31,477 bases of DNA from a virus, in IMG/VR virus record IMGVR_UViG_3300030104_000170, positions 1 through 31,477 of that record, one strand, 5' to 3'. The position numbers were made by a program, and so were the translations under genes. The notes under the pieces are model-generated. The model was not told the origin of the DNA. It saw only the letters and a list, made by a program, of their open reading frames with translations, and ran no database searches. Positions 14,147 through 21,254 of this stretch are shown piece by piece; position 1 is the stretch's first letter, and each line of letters starts with the position of its first letter.

Positions 14147-14460
14147 TGGCTAGATACGCTTCAGGCAAAAACGCATATGGCATATCAGATCGTTCTGGCT
14201 TTCGTTATCGATTGAGAGACATGCGAGAGGAATGGAACGGTTTGCTTGTTGGACACGACGAGTTTGAAGAAAAGCATCCTCAACTTGAACCAAGTCGTGT
14301 TGTTGCGGACGCTCAAGCATTAAGAAATCCTCGTCCAGATACTCGTAACAGCATTCCAGAGACTGTTCAGATTCCTATCTTTGATATGGTCAATCTAGTT
14401 TTTACAGAGACCCCCAGAGCAAAAGCACTTTTAGGTGAGGTCACAGTGAGTGTATCATGA
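14146..14460 (+). CDS. Conserved small tail-region protein, Cys-less zinc-ribbon relative
   Basis: This 104-residue protein (MARYASGKNAYGISDRSGFR...) starts at ATG 14146 in a TAATG overlap. The pattern SDRSGFRYRLRDMREEWNGL, then HDEFEEKHPQLEP matches a conserved phage family in which, as I recall, some members have CxxCG and VCxxCxExKHPQLEP. Here the expected cysteines are Ser and other residues, so a metal site is absent. It ends in LLGEVTVSVS, nearly the same as the end of the gene at 26414-26701. It lies between two neck adaptor genes and overlaps the next by four bases. Structural role likely; function unknown. Confidence 0.75.
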   Translation: MARYASGKNAYGISDRSGFRYRLRDMREEWNGLLVGHDEFEEKHPQLEPSRVVADAQALRNPRPDTRNSIPETVQIPIFDMVNLVFTETPRAKALLGEVTVSVS

Positions 14461-15311
14461 CCTATACATATACAGAGTTAAAAACGGCCATAAAAGATTA
14501 CACTGAGAATCAAGAAACTACCTTTGTGTCACACCTCTCAGACTTCATATTCACGGCTGAAGAACGCATATTCAAAAGCGTTGACTTAGATTTTTTTCGT
14601 AGAAATGTGAATGGAACAACCACATCAAGTAATCAGTTCTTGGCGGTGCCCACCGATTATCTTGCGTCTTTCAGTCTTTCAATCGTTAACTCTGGAACCA
14701 AAGAGTTCTTGCTTCAAAAGGACGTAAACTTCCTACAGGAGTATAGTCCTGACACCACCGCTACGGGTGTTCCCAAGTATTATGCGCTGTTTGATTCGGA
14801 CAACTTCATACTGGCGCCCACACCAAATGGCGCTTATACCGCAGAGCTTCACTATTATTTTAGACCAAACAGTTTAACGGTCAGTCAGTTTTTGCTTACG
14901 CTCAGTAGCGTGAGTGGCACTTTTCAGGCTGGCGAAACTATAACGGGCGGCACCAGTGGTGCAAGCACTACGATTGCATCTGTGGCTACGTCCACAACAT
15001 TTAACATCGTGATACCAAGCACAGATCTTTCGGTTGGCGAAACGGTGACTGGTGGCACCAGTGGTGCTACAGGAACCGTCGTGTCCACAAGCTCTGACAC
15101 AACCATGACCTGGTTAAGTGAAAATGCACCAAACGCTATCTTGTACGGCAGTTTGGTTGAGGCATATACCTTTATGAAAGGTGAACCGGATGTCATGAAG
15201 ATGTACAGCGACAGGTTTTCTGAATCGTTGATTAGGTTGAAAGATTATGCAGAGGCAAGAGAAAATGCCGATGCGTACAGAGACGGGTTGGTAAGAAGAG
15301 TCAGAACATGA
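14457..15311 (+). CDS. Neck or tail adaptor with duplicated beta insert
   Basis: This 284-residue protein starts at ATG 14457 (ATGA overlap). The N-terminus YTELKTAIKDYTENQETTFV, FIFTAEERIFKSVDLDFFRR and the beta region FLAVPTDYLASFSLSIVNSG resemble the adaptor proteins placed after the portal adaptor in marine podoviruses and cyanophages. The C-terminal helices LYGSLVEAYTFMKGEPDVMK, YSDRFSESLIRLKDYAEARE are typical. Between them, at about residues 150-215, sit two copies of a 35-residue unit with GET[IV]TGGTSGA, an inserted beta module. It probably sits in the neck between portal adaptor and nozzle. Confidence 0.75.
   Translation: MTYTYTELKTAIKDYTENQETTFVSHLSDFIFTAEERIFKSVDLDFFRRNVNGTTTSSNQFLAVPTDYLASFSLSIVNSGTKEFLLQKDVNFLQEYSPDTTATGVPKYYALFDSDNFILAPTPNGAYTAELHYYFRPNSLTVSQFLLTLSSVSGTFQAGETITGGTSGASTTIASVATSTTFNIVIPSTDLSVGETVTGGTSGATGTVVSTSSDTTMTWLSENAPNAILYGSLVEAYTFMKGEPDVMKMYSDRFSESLIRLKDYAEARENADAYRDGLVRRVRT
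14931..15067 (+). repeat. Two direct repeats coding GETxTGGTSGA
   Basis: The segment starting GGCGAAAC at 14931 recurs at 15036, a spacing of 105 bases or 35 codons. Both copies include GGCACCAGTGGTGC. They encode a duplicated beta module inside the adaptor protein. Confidence 0.75.
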
Positions 15312-15985
15312 ATGTTGCCATTGTGGGGCTTGGGGGCAGCTATGCTGATTACATAGCTGCTCGAGTTGCTTCTTATGAGTTTGATGAAATATGGGGAATT
15401 AACTGTATTGGAGGCATTATTCACGTTGATAAGACTTTTATGATGGATCCGGTATCTAGGTTTCTAGATTCGGAAAACGCGGGGTCTCAAACCGGCATTG
15501 CTCGTGAGTTTTTAAAAACAAACAAAAAACCAATTATAACTTGTCAGTTGGACAAGCGCGTAAAACATCTTGAATTGTATCCACTCAAGGAAGTAGCGAC
15601 AGATCTAAAGTTCTGTTATTTCAACAACACCGTTGCTTACGCCGTTGCTTATGCAATTTGGTCGAAGGTAACTAAGATTTGTCTGTATGGCATAGATTAC
15701 ACCTACAAGAATGTAAGCATGGCTGAATCTGGTCGCGCTTGTGTTGAGTTTTGGTGTGCCATCGCTGTTTCAAGAGGCATTAAGATAGAGGTGGCAAGCA
15801 GGTCTAGTTTGTTGGACACAAATGTACCTGCTAATGAGAAGTTGTATGGGTATCATAGATTAGATGATCCATTGGTTCAGACAGTTCAGGATGGCAACAT
15901 GTTAATAACAAAACAATCAGAGATAGAGCCACCGGAGCCTGTTGAATCAGATCCGATCATTTTTGGGAGGCATGACAATGTTTGA
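15308..15985 (+). CDS. Rossmann-like enzyme of unknown activity (DUF115-like)
   Basis: This 225-residue protein begins MNVAIVGLGGSYADYIAARV at ATG 15308 (ATGA overlap), a beta strand and glycine-rich turn typical of nucleotide-binding Rossmann folds. It continues FDEIWGINCIGGIIHVDKTF with MMDP, then a mid-region TKICLYGIDYTYKNVSMAES, GRACVEFWCAIAVSRGIKIE. The GIDY...E.GR.CVEFW pattern is one I know from marine phages, usually placed near DUF115-type proteins linked to glycan metabolism; that link is a family-level guess. The last ~35 residues are Pro/Glu-rich and disordered. It is the only clear enzyme-like gene among structural ones and could modify virion proteins or host surface glycans. 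Confidence 0.65.
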   Translation: MNVAIVGLGGSYADYIAARVASYEFDEIWGINCIGGIIHVDKTFMMDPVSRFLDSENAGSQTGIAREFLKTNKKPIITCQLDKRVKHLELYPLKEVATDLKFCYFNNTVAYAVAYAIWSKVTKICLYGIDYTYKNVSMAESGRACVEFWCAIAVSRGIKIEVASRSSLLDTNVPANEKLYGYHRLDDPLVQTVQDGNMLITKQSEIEPPEPVESDPIIFGRHDNV

Positions 15986-16265
15986 AGTGAACGTGGCGTC
16001 AATCGGTGCGGTGGATGTTGTTACATCTGATAATGGCGGGTTATCAAATGATCAGATTGCTGATATGGCCGCGAACAAGATCATGTATGTCTCTAACGAA
16101 GCGCCAGAACCCATTCGTCTCCAGGCTGAAGCGTTTAAAGATCGAGTCCGAAATTTAGTCCAATATTATGTAGAGTTGGCTCGGAAAGAGGAACGTGCTA
16201 CAATTTGCGCGAAAGTTCGTGAAGCCGGTCAACATGAGTTGGCTGATGCTATAGGGAGACTGTAA
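15978..16265 (+). CDS. Conserved small helical protein
   Basis: Two in-frame ATGs lie at 15972 and 15978; GGGAGG at 15965-15970 is correctly spaced only for 15978, so the product is 95 residues, MFEVNVASIGAVDVVTSDNG.... A short beta N-terminus is followed by helices: NDQIADMAANKIMYVSNEAP, PIRLQAEAFKDRVRNLVQYY, and TICAKVREAGQHELADAIGR. The NKIMYVSxEAPxxIRxQAxAFKxRxRN pattern is a conserved marine-phage protein I have seen in tail regions, with no role I can name. It overlaps the Rossmann gene by eight bases and the next gene by one. Confidence 0.8.
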   Translation: MFEVNVASIGAVDVVTSDNGGLSNDQIADMAANKIMYVSNEAPEPIRLQAEAFKDRVRNLVQYYVELARKEERATICAKVREAGQHELADAIGRL

Positions 16266-16717
16266 TGGCGATAGCACAAGCGATGTGTACAGCGTTCAAG
16301 CAAGAGCTGATGCTGGGCACTCATAATTTTGCGACAAATGGAAACGCTTTTAAGCTGGCTCTCTACGCGGAAAGTAGCGGTGGTAAGTCTAGCACTACAG
16401 CTACACTAGGAGCAACCACCACGGCATTTACAACCACTGGTGAAGTAGCATCTAGCGGCACATACGCCACTGGAGGCGGCACTCTTACAAAGGTTGCTCC
16501 CACTACCTCTGGTACGACTGCATTCACTGATTTTGCGGATCTTAGTTTTACTACGGCAACCATCACTGCGATGGGCGCGTTGATTTATAACAGCACGAAC
16601 AGCAATAAGGCTGTTGCTGTGTTGGACTTTACGTCTAACAAAACATCAACGTCAGGCACTTTTACCGTTCAGTTCCCAACAGCAGATGCCAGTAACGCCA
16701 TTATTCGCATAGCGTAA
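16265..16717 (+). CDS. Conserved beta-sandwich virion protein
   Basis: This 150-residue protein starts at ATG 16265 (TAATG overlap): MAIAQAMCTAFKQELMLGTH, then NAFKLALYAESSGG and Thr/Gly-rich beta strands (TTGEVASSGTYATGGGTLTK), ending TVQFPTADASNAIIRIA. The MAxxQAMCxxFKxELxxGxHNF ... FKLALY pattern is widespread in phages and prophages as a structural protein of unknown place. It precedes the fibre cluster, so it may be a tail or head-surface component. No membrane or catalytic features are visible. Confidence 0.8.
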   Translation: MAIAQAMCTAFKQELMLGTHNFATNGNAFKLALYAESSGGKSSTTATLGATTTAFTTTGEVASSGTYATGGGTLTKVAPTTSGTTAFTDFADLSFTTATITAMGALIYNSTNSNKAVAVLDFTSNKTSTSGTFTVQFPTADASNAIIRIA

Positions 16718-16729
16718 TGGAGTAGTTCA

Positions 16730-17419
16730 TTGGCAAACATCACGGGTTGGGGTCGAGGTACTTGGGGTCAGGGTGCTTGGAACCAAGCCATACCCGTCGT
16801 TGTCACTGGAGTTGCCGCTACTACCGCGTTAGGCAACGAATCAGTTGTTATATCTGTTTCTATTCCTGTAACAGGTTTAGCTGCCACCACTACGCTAGGC
16901 TCTGAAACAGTTACTGCCTCTGCCTTAATTAGTGCAACAGGCGTATCTGCAACGAGTGCCGTTGGCTCAGAGACCGTAACAGGCACCGCTCTTGTTTCCC
17001 CCACAAATGTTGTAGGCACTACCGCTCTAGGTGAAGAGCAAACAAATTGTTCTGCAAATCTCACGGGTGTGGGCGTCACTGCAACGGTCAGCTTTGGTGA
17101 CGAATCTGTCACCGCAGGGGCGTTGGTCGCTGTCACCGGTGTTGCTGGCACGAGCGCACTGGGATCCGAAACTGTTAGCGGTGCTTCGGTGCTTTCCCTT
17201 ACGGGACAAGCGGCCACGAGTGCATTAGGCACAGTTACCTTAGAATCCAAGTATTTAGTTACAGGGGTTACAGCAACAGGAAATGCTGGTATAGTTCTCG
17301 TCTATACGAGTATTGTGCCTAGCCAGACTCCTAATTGGACGGATATAACGACAGCATCTCCATCCTGGTCTGATGAGACACCCTCGCAGAATCCTGATTG
17401 GACAGAGATAGCGGCGTAG
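16730..17419 (+). CDS. Repeat-built beta protein with Trp-rich ends, fibre-like
   Basis: No ATG is available; TTG 16730 behind GGAG gives 229 residues. The N-terminus ITGWGRGTWGQGAWNQ has four Trp in glycine context, a motif I have met at the start of phage fibre or surface proteins. Residues about 25-195 are eight repeats of about 22 residues with consensus VTGVAATSALGSETVTASAL. The last 34 residues hold three short PxWxD/E units (TPNWTDI, SPSWSDE, NPDWTEI). This is a repetitive beta array, probably a rod-like spacer exposed on the virion. It starts the fibre/adhesin region. Confidence 0.72.
   Translation: MANITGWGRGTWGQGAWNQAIPVVVTGVAATTALGNESVVISVSIPVTGLAATTTLGSETVTASALISATGVSATSAVGSETVTGTALVSPTNVVGTTALGEEQTNCSANLTGVGVTATVSFGDESVTAGALVAVTGVAGTSALGSETVSGASVLSLTGQAATSALGTVTLESKYLVTGVTATGNAGIVLVYTSIVPSQTPNWTDITTASPSWSDETPSQNPDWTEIAA
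16802..17314 (+). repeat. Eight in-frame ~66-bp repeats (22-residue unit)
   Basis: Codons 25-195 of the fibre-like gene fall into eight units beginning [VAPGL]T/VG and containing LGxExVT. The first six are exactly 22 codons; the last two are 20 and 19 and more degenerate. DNA copies differ widely at third positions, so the array is old. Confidence 0.8.
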
Positions 17420-17428
17420 GAGCAATAC

Positions 17429-17941
17429 ATGGCTAGTTCGTTTAGTACAAATTTGGGCATTGAAAAACCTGCTACAGGAGAACTGTCAGGTTCTTGGGGC
17501 GATGTCACAAATTTCAACTTTGACATTTTTGATAGAGTCACGGGCGCCACTGATTTGACAGCGTCTGATCTGACAACAGATCTCACCATTCGTGCCGCAT
17601 CACCAACATCTGGTCAAAGCAACGTGCAAGTCGGTATGTTTTCGGTCATCAACCTTAAAGACAGTGGTTCAGATTTGGGCGGCACCAACGTGGTGACTAT
17701 CGCGCCGAATACGGCCACCAAGTTCTTTGTAATTAAAAACTCTCTTTCTGGCAGTCGTAGCGCGACCATTCAGCAAGGTAGTGGAGCTACGGTTTCTATT
17801 CCAAATGGCACAACGGATATCGTGTTCTGCGATGGTGCTGGATCAGGTGCAGCGGTTACAGCAGTTGGTTCTTCTTTCAATGTAGCCGACAACACAGAGG
17901 TGGCAGGGCAGGCCACCGCTTTAGCAATCGCCCTTGGATGA
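17429..17941 (+). CDS. Conserved tail-fibre-associated structural protein
   Basis: This 170-residue protein starts at ATG 17429 after AGGAG. MASSFSTNLGIEKPATGELS, GSWGDVTNFNFDIFDRVTGA is a conserved head piece: the STxLxxExxxTGExxGxWGxxTNxN pattern recurs in marine phage structural proteins near fibres. The rest is beta-rich (NVVTIAPNTATKFFVIKNSL, RSATIQQGSGATVSIPNGTT, DIVFCDGAGSGAAV) and ends in an Ala-rich helix (EVAGQATALAIALG). Probably a baseplate or fibre-attachment protein; the specific role is not known to me. Confidence 0.78.
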   Translation: MASSFSTNLGIEKPATGELSGSWGDVTNFNFDIFDRVTGATDLTASDLTTDLTIRAASPTSGQSNVQVGMFSVINLKDSGSDLGGTNVVTIAPNTATKFFVIKNSLSGSRSATIQQGSGATVSIPNGTTDIVFCDGAGSGAAVTAVGSSFNVADNTEVAGQATALAIALG

Positions 17942-17953
17942 TAGGAGTACAGC

Positions 17954-18406
17954 ATGGCAAATGATGCTTCCGTAACGATACAGGCGACAGTTTTGCCAGA
18001 CGAGATTGCCAAAACTTTCTCGTCGAGTATGACTGTCACCCCAGCCGACGCTAACGATAAGTGGTATTACAAAAAGACCAGTGTGTCTAATTCAAGCACT
18101 GATCTTATCGCTGGTAACTACACAGATTATACCGCCGTAGATGACGACACTGCGCCAACGGCTGTGGCAACTGGTGACAAGGTTAAGTTCTTATTCATCA
18201 AGAATGTTGATACGAACAGCCGTAGCATCTTCATTGTCCTAGACGCAGGGACTGCATCCTCTAGCGCAGCTGATGGTATTACCATCGGCCCAAGCGAGGC
18301 TTTTGCAGCTAGACTGCCAAACACGACAGTTGCCGACATTCACGCTATTTCGTCTGCATCCACCGCAGAGGTCATCGTATGTGCTTTGCTTGACGATGTA
18401 GGATAG
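17954..18406 (+). CDS. Beta-rich structural protein, fibre region
   Basis: This 150-residue protein starts at ATG 17954 with AGGAG upstream. Segments such as VTIQATVLPDEIAKTFSSSM, KVKFLFIKNVDTNSRSIFIV, and STAEVIVCALLDDVG read as a beta sandwich with few helices. I do not recognise a named family. Spacing of 12 bases before it and 9 after it, each with its own ribosome binding site, indicates independent initiation within one operon. Its position between a fibre-associated protein and the adhesin array suggests a tail component. Confidence 0.72.
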   Translation: MANDASVTIQATVLPDEIAKTFSSSMTVTPADANDKWYYKKTSVSNSSTDLIAGNYTDYTAVDDDTAPTAVATGDKVKFLFIKNVDTNSRSIFIVLDAGTASSSAADGITIGPSEAFAARLPNTTVADIHAISSASTAEVIVCALLDDVG

Positions 18407-18415
18407 GGGTAGATC

Positions 18416-18745
18416 ATGGCTAATACCTTCAAAAACAAGGTGTTTAACGGGGACAGCAGCAGTGCCAACTCTGACATGGCTGTTTATACCGTGCCAAGTT
18501 CTACCACTACGGTTGTAATTGGTCTGACGCTGGCGAACACCTCATCATCTCAAATTACCGCTGACATCAAGCTCAACGCGGGTGACATGGTGTTTCTAGC
18601 AAAGGACATACCTATTCCTGCGGCGTCCAGCTTTGAATACATGGCGGGTAACAAGATCGTGATGGAAACGGGTCACAGCCTGATTGTGCAGTCTAATACG
18701 GCGAACAGCCTCGACACCGTGGCGAGTATCATGGAGATCACCTGA
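18416..18745 (+). CDS. Small beta-rich structural protein, fibre region
   Basis: This 109-residue protein starts at ATG 18416 (GGGG upstream): MANTFKNKVFNGDSSSANSD. The body TVVIGLTLANTSSSQITADI, AGDMVFLAKDIPIPAASSFE, NKIVMETGHSLIVQSNTANS, VASIMEIT looks like a single jelly-roll or Ig-like domain; the IPIPAASSFEYMAGNKIVMETGHSL region resembles small phage head or tail surface proteins I have seen unannotated. It ends in a TGATG overlap with the first fibre gene of the duplicated block, so its translation is coupled to the array. Confidence 0.72.
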   Translation: MANTFKNKVFNGDSSSANSDMAVYTVPSSTTTVVIGLTLANTSSSQITADIKLNAGDMVFLAKDIPIPAASSFEYMAGNKIVMETGHSLIVQSNTANSLDTVASIMEIT

Positions 18746-19194
18746 TGCCCTTTATTGGTAACCCACCGTCAACCAGCTTTCAGGCCCGACCTGCCACGCA
18801 AGAGTTTAATGGCGACGGTTCAACTACGACGTTTACGCTGAACCAAACGGTTACCCAAGAGGACATCGTTGTATCTGTAGATGGTGTCGTACAAGAAAGC
18901 GTTGATGCTTACACTGTCCCTAACGGCACGACGCTGACCTTTACCGCCGCCCCATCCAGCGGCACTGGCAACATCTTCGTCATATATCTGGGTACTTCTG
19001 TGGGGTCTGTTACTCCTGCCGCACAGAACAAGGGTAACTTCAAGGGCGGTGGTTTGTTCCGCACTAATGCACAGTCGTTGACTGCCGACACAACCATCCT
19101 TGCAACTGAGAACGCAAACGTGACTGGGCCGTTCACTGTAGCCAGTGGCGTGACCCTGACCGTTGAAAGCGGCGGGACATTGGTGACGCTATGA
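18745..19194 (+). CDS. Tail fibre protein, MPFIGNPP type (block 1, P gene)
   Basis: This 149-residue protein starts at ATG 18745. MPFIGNPPSTSFQARPATQE is a conserved fibre N-terminus in marine phages. It is followed by a beta domain FNGDGSTTTFTLNQTVTQED, IVVSVDGVVQESVDAYTVPN, GTGNIFVIYLG and a C-terminal module LFRTNAQSLTADTTILATEN, VTGPFTVASGVTLTVESGGT. The gene at 21653 has the same architecture (MPYIGK, QNGVLLVPGTDY, LNGQTISADITIDSDEN, GP.T...VTVNGYW), so they are diverged paralogues. It heads the first copy of a four-gene block and overlaps the next gene by four bases (ATGA). Confidence 0.8.
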   Translation: MPFIGNPPSTSFQARPATQEFNGDGSTTTFTLNQTVTQEDIVVSVDGVVQESVDAYTVPNGTTLTFTAAPSSGTGNIFVIYLGTSVGSVTPAAQNKGNFKGGGLFRTNAQSLTADTTILATENANVTGPFTVASGVTLTVESGGTLVTL

Positions 19195-19631
19195 GTACGT
19201 TGAGAGCAGATACCATTCAAAGCACAGGCGGCGGTGCGGCTACGCTGACGAAGCAACAGGCAGTTAAACATTTTGTTAATTATGATGCACCAAATCAAAC
19301 ATCAGATAGTTCGTTCAATCAAAGCAGCTTGACTGACTACGCGGCTGGTGAGTTTAAAACTCTTTTTGCAAGTAATTTTAGTAGCGCAACAGACAAAGTG
19401 CATGTCACTAGCACTTTTAACAGTGTAGACGACGGCAGCAACGCATCAGCAGCTAGAACCAGAGGCGGGTCAAATAGCGGACTTGGCACACTAGGGAACA
19501 ATCAGGCCATTGAAGCACTTAGTACATCTGGTGTTCAATTCTTTGGAGCAGAGGGTTCTACCGCTAGCGTAGATGGCGCACAAAGTGATTTCAGTGCAAT
19601 CTATGTTCTTAGTATGGGAGACCTCGCATGA
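19191..19631 (+). CDS. GDLA-family adhesin, type A, copy 1
   Basis: This 146-residue protein starts at ATG 19191. The N-terminus MSTLRADTIQSTGGG carries the L[RK]x[DN]T[IL] signature shared by the series. The TLTKQQAVKHF segment is encoded by a 19-bp stretch (19243-19261) identical to that in the gene at 22108. The body is diverged: the central RDSFNVSSITDxGTG seen in sisters appears only as NQSSLTDYAAGEFK. It ends VLSMGDLA. Small Thr/Ser/Gly-rich beta proteins of this kind are carried by marine phages as fibre or adhesin subunits. The last 13 coding bases double as ribosome binding site and start of the next gene. Confidence 0.75.
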   Translation: MSTLRADTIQSTGGGAATLTKQQAVKHFVNYDAPNQTSDSSFNQSSLTDYAAGEFKTLFASNFSSATDKVHVTSTFNSVDDGSNASAARTRGGSNSGLGTLGNNQAIEALSTSGVQFFGAEGSTASVDGAQSDFSAIYVLSMGDLA

Positions 19632-20008
19632 GTACCATTCTTGTAAACACGCTGACTGGTACTAGCACTGCTGGCTCTATTGCAGTCACGGGTGAAGGCA
19701 ACAGCACGACCACTAATTTGCAGCAGGGGCTGGCGAAAGTTTGGGTTTTTGGCACAGATAATGTGATTACAGATAGTTTGAACACGAGTTCATCAACGGA
19801 TGTAGGAACAGGAGAATACACCTTCACCCTTACCTCTGCTACCGCAACAACAAATGTGGCAATGTCTGCCTGTGTCAATGAAAATGACAATTTAATTGTG
19901 GGCAGAAAGTCAAATACGACAAGTAGTTATAACATAAGAATTAAGAATACAAGCAATACAGGAACAGATGCTAATACTGGAAGTTCAGTCCACGGAGACC
20001 TCGCATAA
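19628..20008 (+). CDS. GDLA-family adhesin, type B, copy 1
   Basis: This 126-residue protein starts at ATG 19628, inside the junction 13-mer. The first 40 residues (STILVNTLTGTS, TAGSIAVTGEGNSTTTNLQQ, GLAKVW) are nearly identical to those of the gene at 22512, with most DNA differences at third codon positions. The middle, SLNTSSSTDVGTGEYTFTLT, keeps the DSFNxSSxTDxGTGxYT pattern. The C-terminal ~50 residues are unlike those of the sisters, and it ends VHGDLA. A conserved anchor with a variable outer part is what a receptor-binding subunit would show; that role is inferred. Confidence 0.75.
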   Translation: MSTILVNTLTGTSTAGSIAVTGEGNSTTTNLQQGLAKVWVFGTDNVITDSLNTSSSTDVGTGEYTFTLTSATATTNVAMSACVNENDNLIVGRKSNTTSSYNIRIKNTSNTGTDANTGSSVHGDLA

Positions 20009-20385
20009 TGACTAGCTTCGGAACACTCAAAGCAGATACCCTGACGCACTCGACTGCGGGTTCGCTGGCTACGAATTTTGTTGTTGAGGGCAGTGCGAAA
20101 AGTTGGATTAAATATAACGGAACTGGAACAATAGCTATTTCTGACAGCTTCAATGTTGCAAGCATCACAGACGAAACAACTGGAACAACAACAGTCACAT
20201 TCACCGGAGCAATGGGTAATGCTAATTATTCCATAAAAGGCCAGAACTCAGATGGCTCTTTGTCTCTTCAGGTAGTTGATACGAACCAAGCCACTTCTGC
20301 CTATAGACAAAGAACTTTAGACGGCAGCGCACAGCTTGCTGACGATAACGCAGTTTATGGTGACATACACGGAGACCTCGCATGA
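20008..20385 (+). CDS. GDLA-family adhesin, type C, copy 1
   Basis: This 125-residue protein starts at ATG 20008 (TAATG). The N-terminus has TLKADTLTHSTAGSLATNFV, then VEGSAKSWIKYNGTGTIAIS, DSFNVASITDETTGTTTVTF, TGAMGNANYS, the classic repeat core of this family in marine phages. The C-terminal third varies and it ends DIHGDLA. The counterpart at 22919 has SVATSIVFGGTAKAW and the same ending. Its terminal junction 13-mer leads not into another adhesin but into the accessory gene at 20382. Confidence 0.77.
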   Translation: MTSFGTLKADTLTHSTAGSLATNFVVEGSAKSWIKYNGTGTIAISDSFNVASITDETTGTTTVTFTGAMGNANYSIKGQNSDGSLSLQVVDTNQATSAYRQRTLDGSAQLADDNAVYGDIHGDLA

Positions 20386-20861
20386 CAGTGACCCCTGAGT
20401 TTCAAGGCACACATCTATGGGACAGGCTTTGCTGGGCCAAAGAAAACCTTGATGGTGTGCAGTCAGACTACCGTGTCGTGTACGAGGACAGCGTGGACGA
20501 GTGCGCCAAGATATTGGTGCCTGACCCCAACTGGATGGCGTGTGCATTGCAGGGCGGTATCCTGCCACCCGTAGAAGTATACTGGGAGTTGGCAAAGGAC
20601 GAAGCCGAAGAGGGCTTTACCAAGCACACTCGTGGTTATTTGCTCCACAACACCAAACCTGTCGAGGCGATGACCGAAGAGCAAGCCATTGAATATCTTA
20701 TAATGAAGGATGTGCCACAGTCTGTGTGGCTCGACTACAATAGCGGAAATAAGCCAAAGATGGTAATATGCCGCAAGGAACAACTTCCGGCGACTCGTGA
20801 GTGGCGCAATGCTTGGAAGATAAGTGAAGACCTAGCCACTGATGAAACTGTAGCCGCATAG
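20382..20861 (+). CDS. Conserved accessory protein of the fibre region
   Basis: This 159-residue protein starts at ATG 20382 in the third junction 13-mer. It is mixed alpha/beta and charged, unlike the Thr/Ser-rich fibre genes: MTVTPEFQGTHLWDRLCWAK, NLDGVQSDYRVVYEDSVDEC, ILVPDPNWMACALQGGILPP, YWELAKDEAEEGF, then EEQAIEYLIMKDVPQSVWLD. I recognise it as a conserved neighbour of fibre genes in marine phages, without an assigned function. Fibre assembly or chaperoning is plausible because the next gene looks like a tail assembly chaperone. It contains four cysteines. Confidence 0.7.
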   Translation: MTVTPEFQGTHLWDRLCWAKENLDGVQSDYRVVYEDSVDECAKILVPDPNWMACALQGGILPPVEVYWELAKDEAEEGFTKHTRGYLLHNTKPVEAMTEEQAIEYLIMKDVPQSVWLDYNSGNKPKMVICRKEQLPATREWRNAWKISEDLATDETVAA

Positions 20862-20871
20862 GAGAAACCTG

Positions 20872-21243
20872 ATGGCAACAACATATATCGTAGACAAGGA
20901 CGGTAACCAGATTGATGCGTCAACCGCTACCGTTCCATCAGACCGTCACTTTCGTGGTGCGTGGTCGCTTTCTGGCACAGTCATTTCCGAGGACATGACA
21001 GCAGCCAAAGTAATCTTCAAGGACAAGATCCGTGAAGTACGCACACCACTGCTTGCAGCAGAGGACGTTGTGTACATGAAGGCTTTGGAAGCCGCTGATA
21101 GCACAGCACAGGCTGCGTCTGTAGCCAAGAAAAAGGCACTGCGTGATGCACCTGCTGCTTCTGCAATCGGTAGCGCAGACACGATTACCAAGCTCAAGGC
21201 AGCTTGGGATACAAGCGTACTTGGCGACAGCCCATACGCATAG
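20872..21243 (+). CDS. Tail assembly chaperone-like protein
   Basis: This 123-residue protein starts at ATG 20872 after GGAG. The N-terminus TTYIVDKDGNQIDASTATVP, FRGAWSLSGTVISEDMTAAK is a small beta domain. Residues about 60-105, IREVRTPLLAAEDVVYMKAL, AKKKALRDAPAASAI, follow the R..R..LL...D....A.......K..LRD.P layout of the phage tail assembly chaperone domain (Phage_tail_APC type), which helps fibre or tail proteins fold. The match is of layout rather than strict identity. Its place between adhesin blocks supports a fibre-related job. Confidence 0.6.
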   Translation: MATTYIVDKDGNQIDASTATVPSDRHFRGAWSLSGTVISEDMTAAKVIFKDKIREVRTPLLAAEDVVYMKALEAADSTAQAASVAKKKALRDAPAASAIGSADTITKLKAAWDTSVLGDSPYA

Positions 21244-21254
21244 GGAGATAAGTC

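Larger units (their letters stand above)
18745..20385 (+). repeat. Adhesin block copy 1 (P-A-B-C), 1641 bp
   Basis: Four genes in order: MPFIG fibre protein, ALTKQQA-like type A, VTGEGN type B, VATxxV-G type C. The same order occurs in copy 2 at 21653-23302 (1650 bp). Similarity is at protein level, strongest in the type B N-termini; DNA identity is patchy, so the duplication or shuffling is old. Confidence 0.7.

Noticed and set aside
16768-17250. Long open frame on the - strand across the repeat gene, also others such as 4614-5108 and 24555-24986
   Set aside because: They lie opposite strongly supported + strand genes, have low-complexity products mirroring the repeats or codon bias, and lack ribosome binding sites. 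No + strand gap exists to host a - strand gene.
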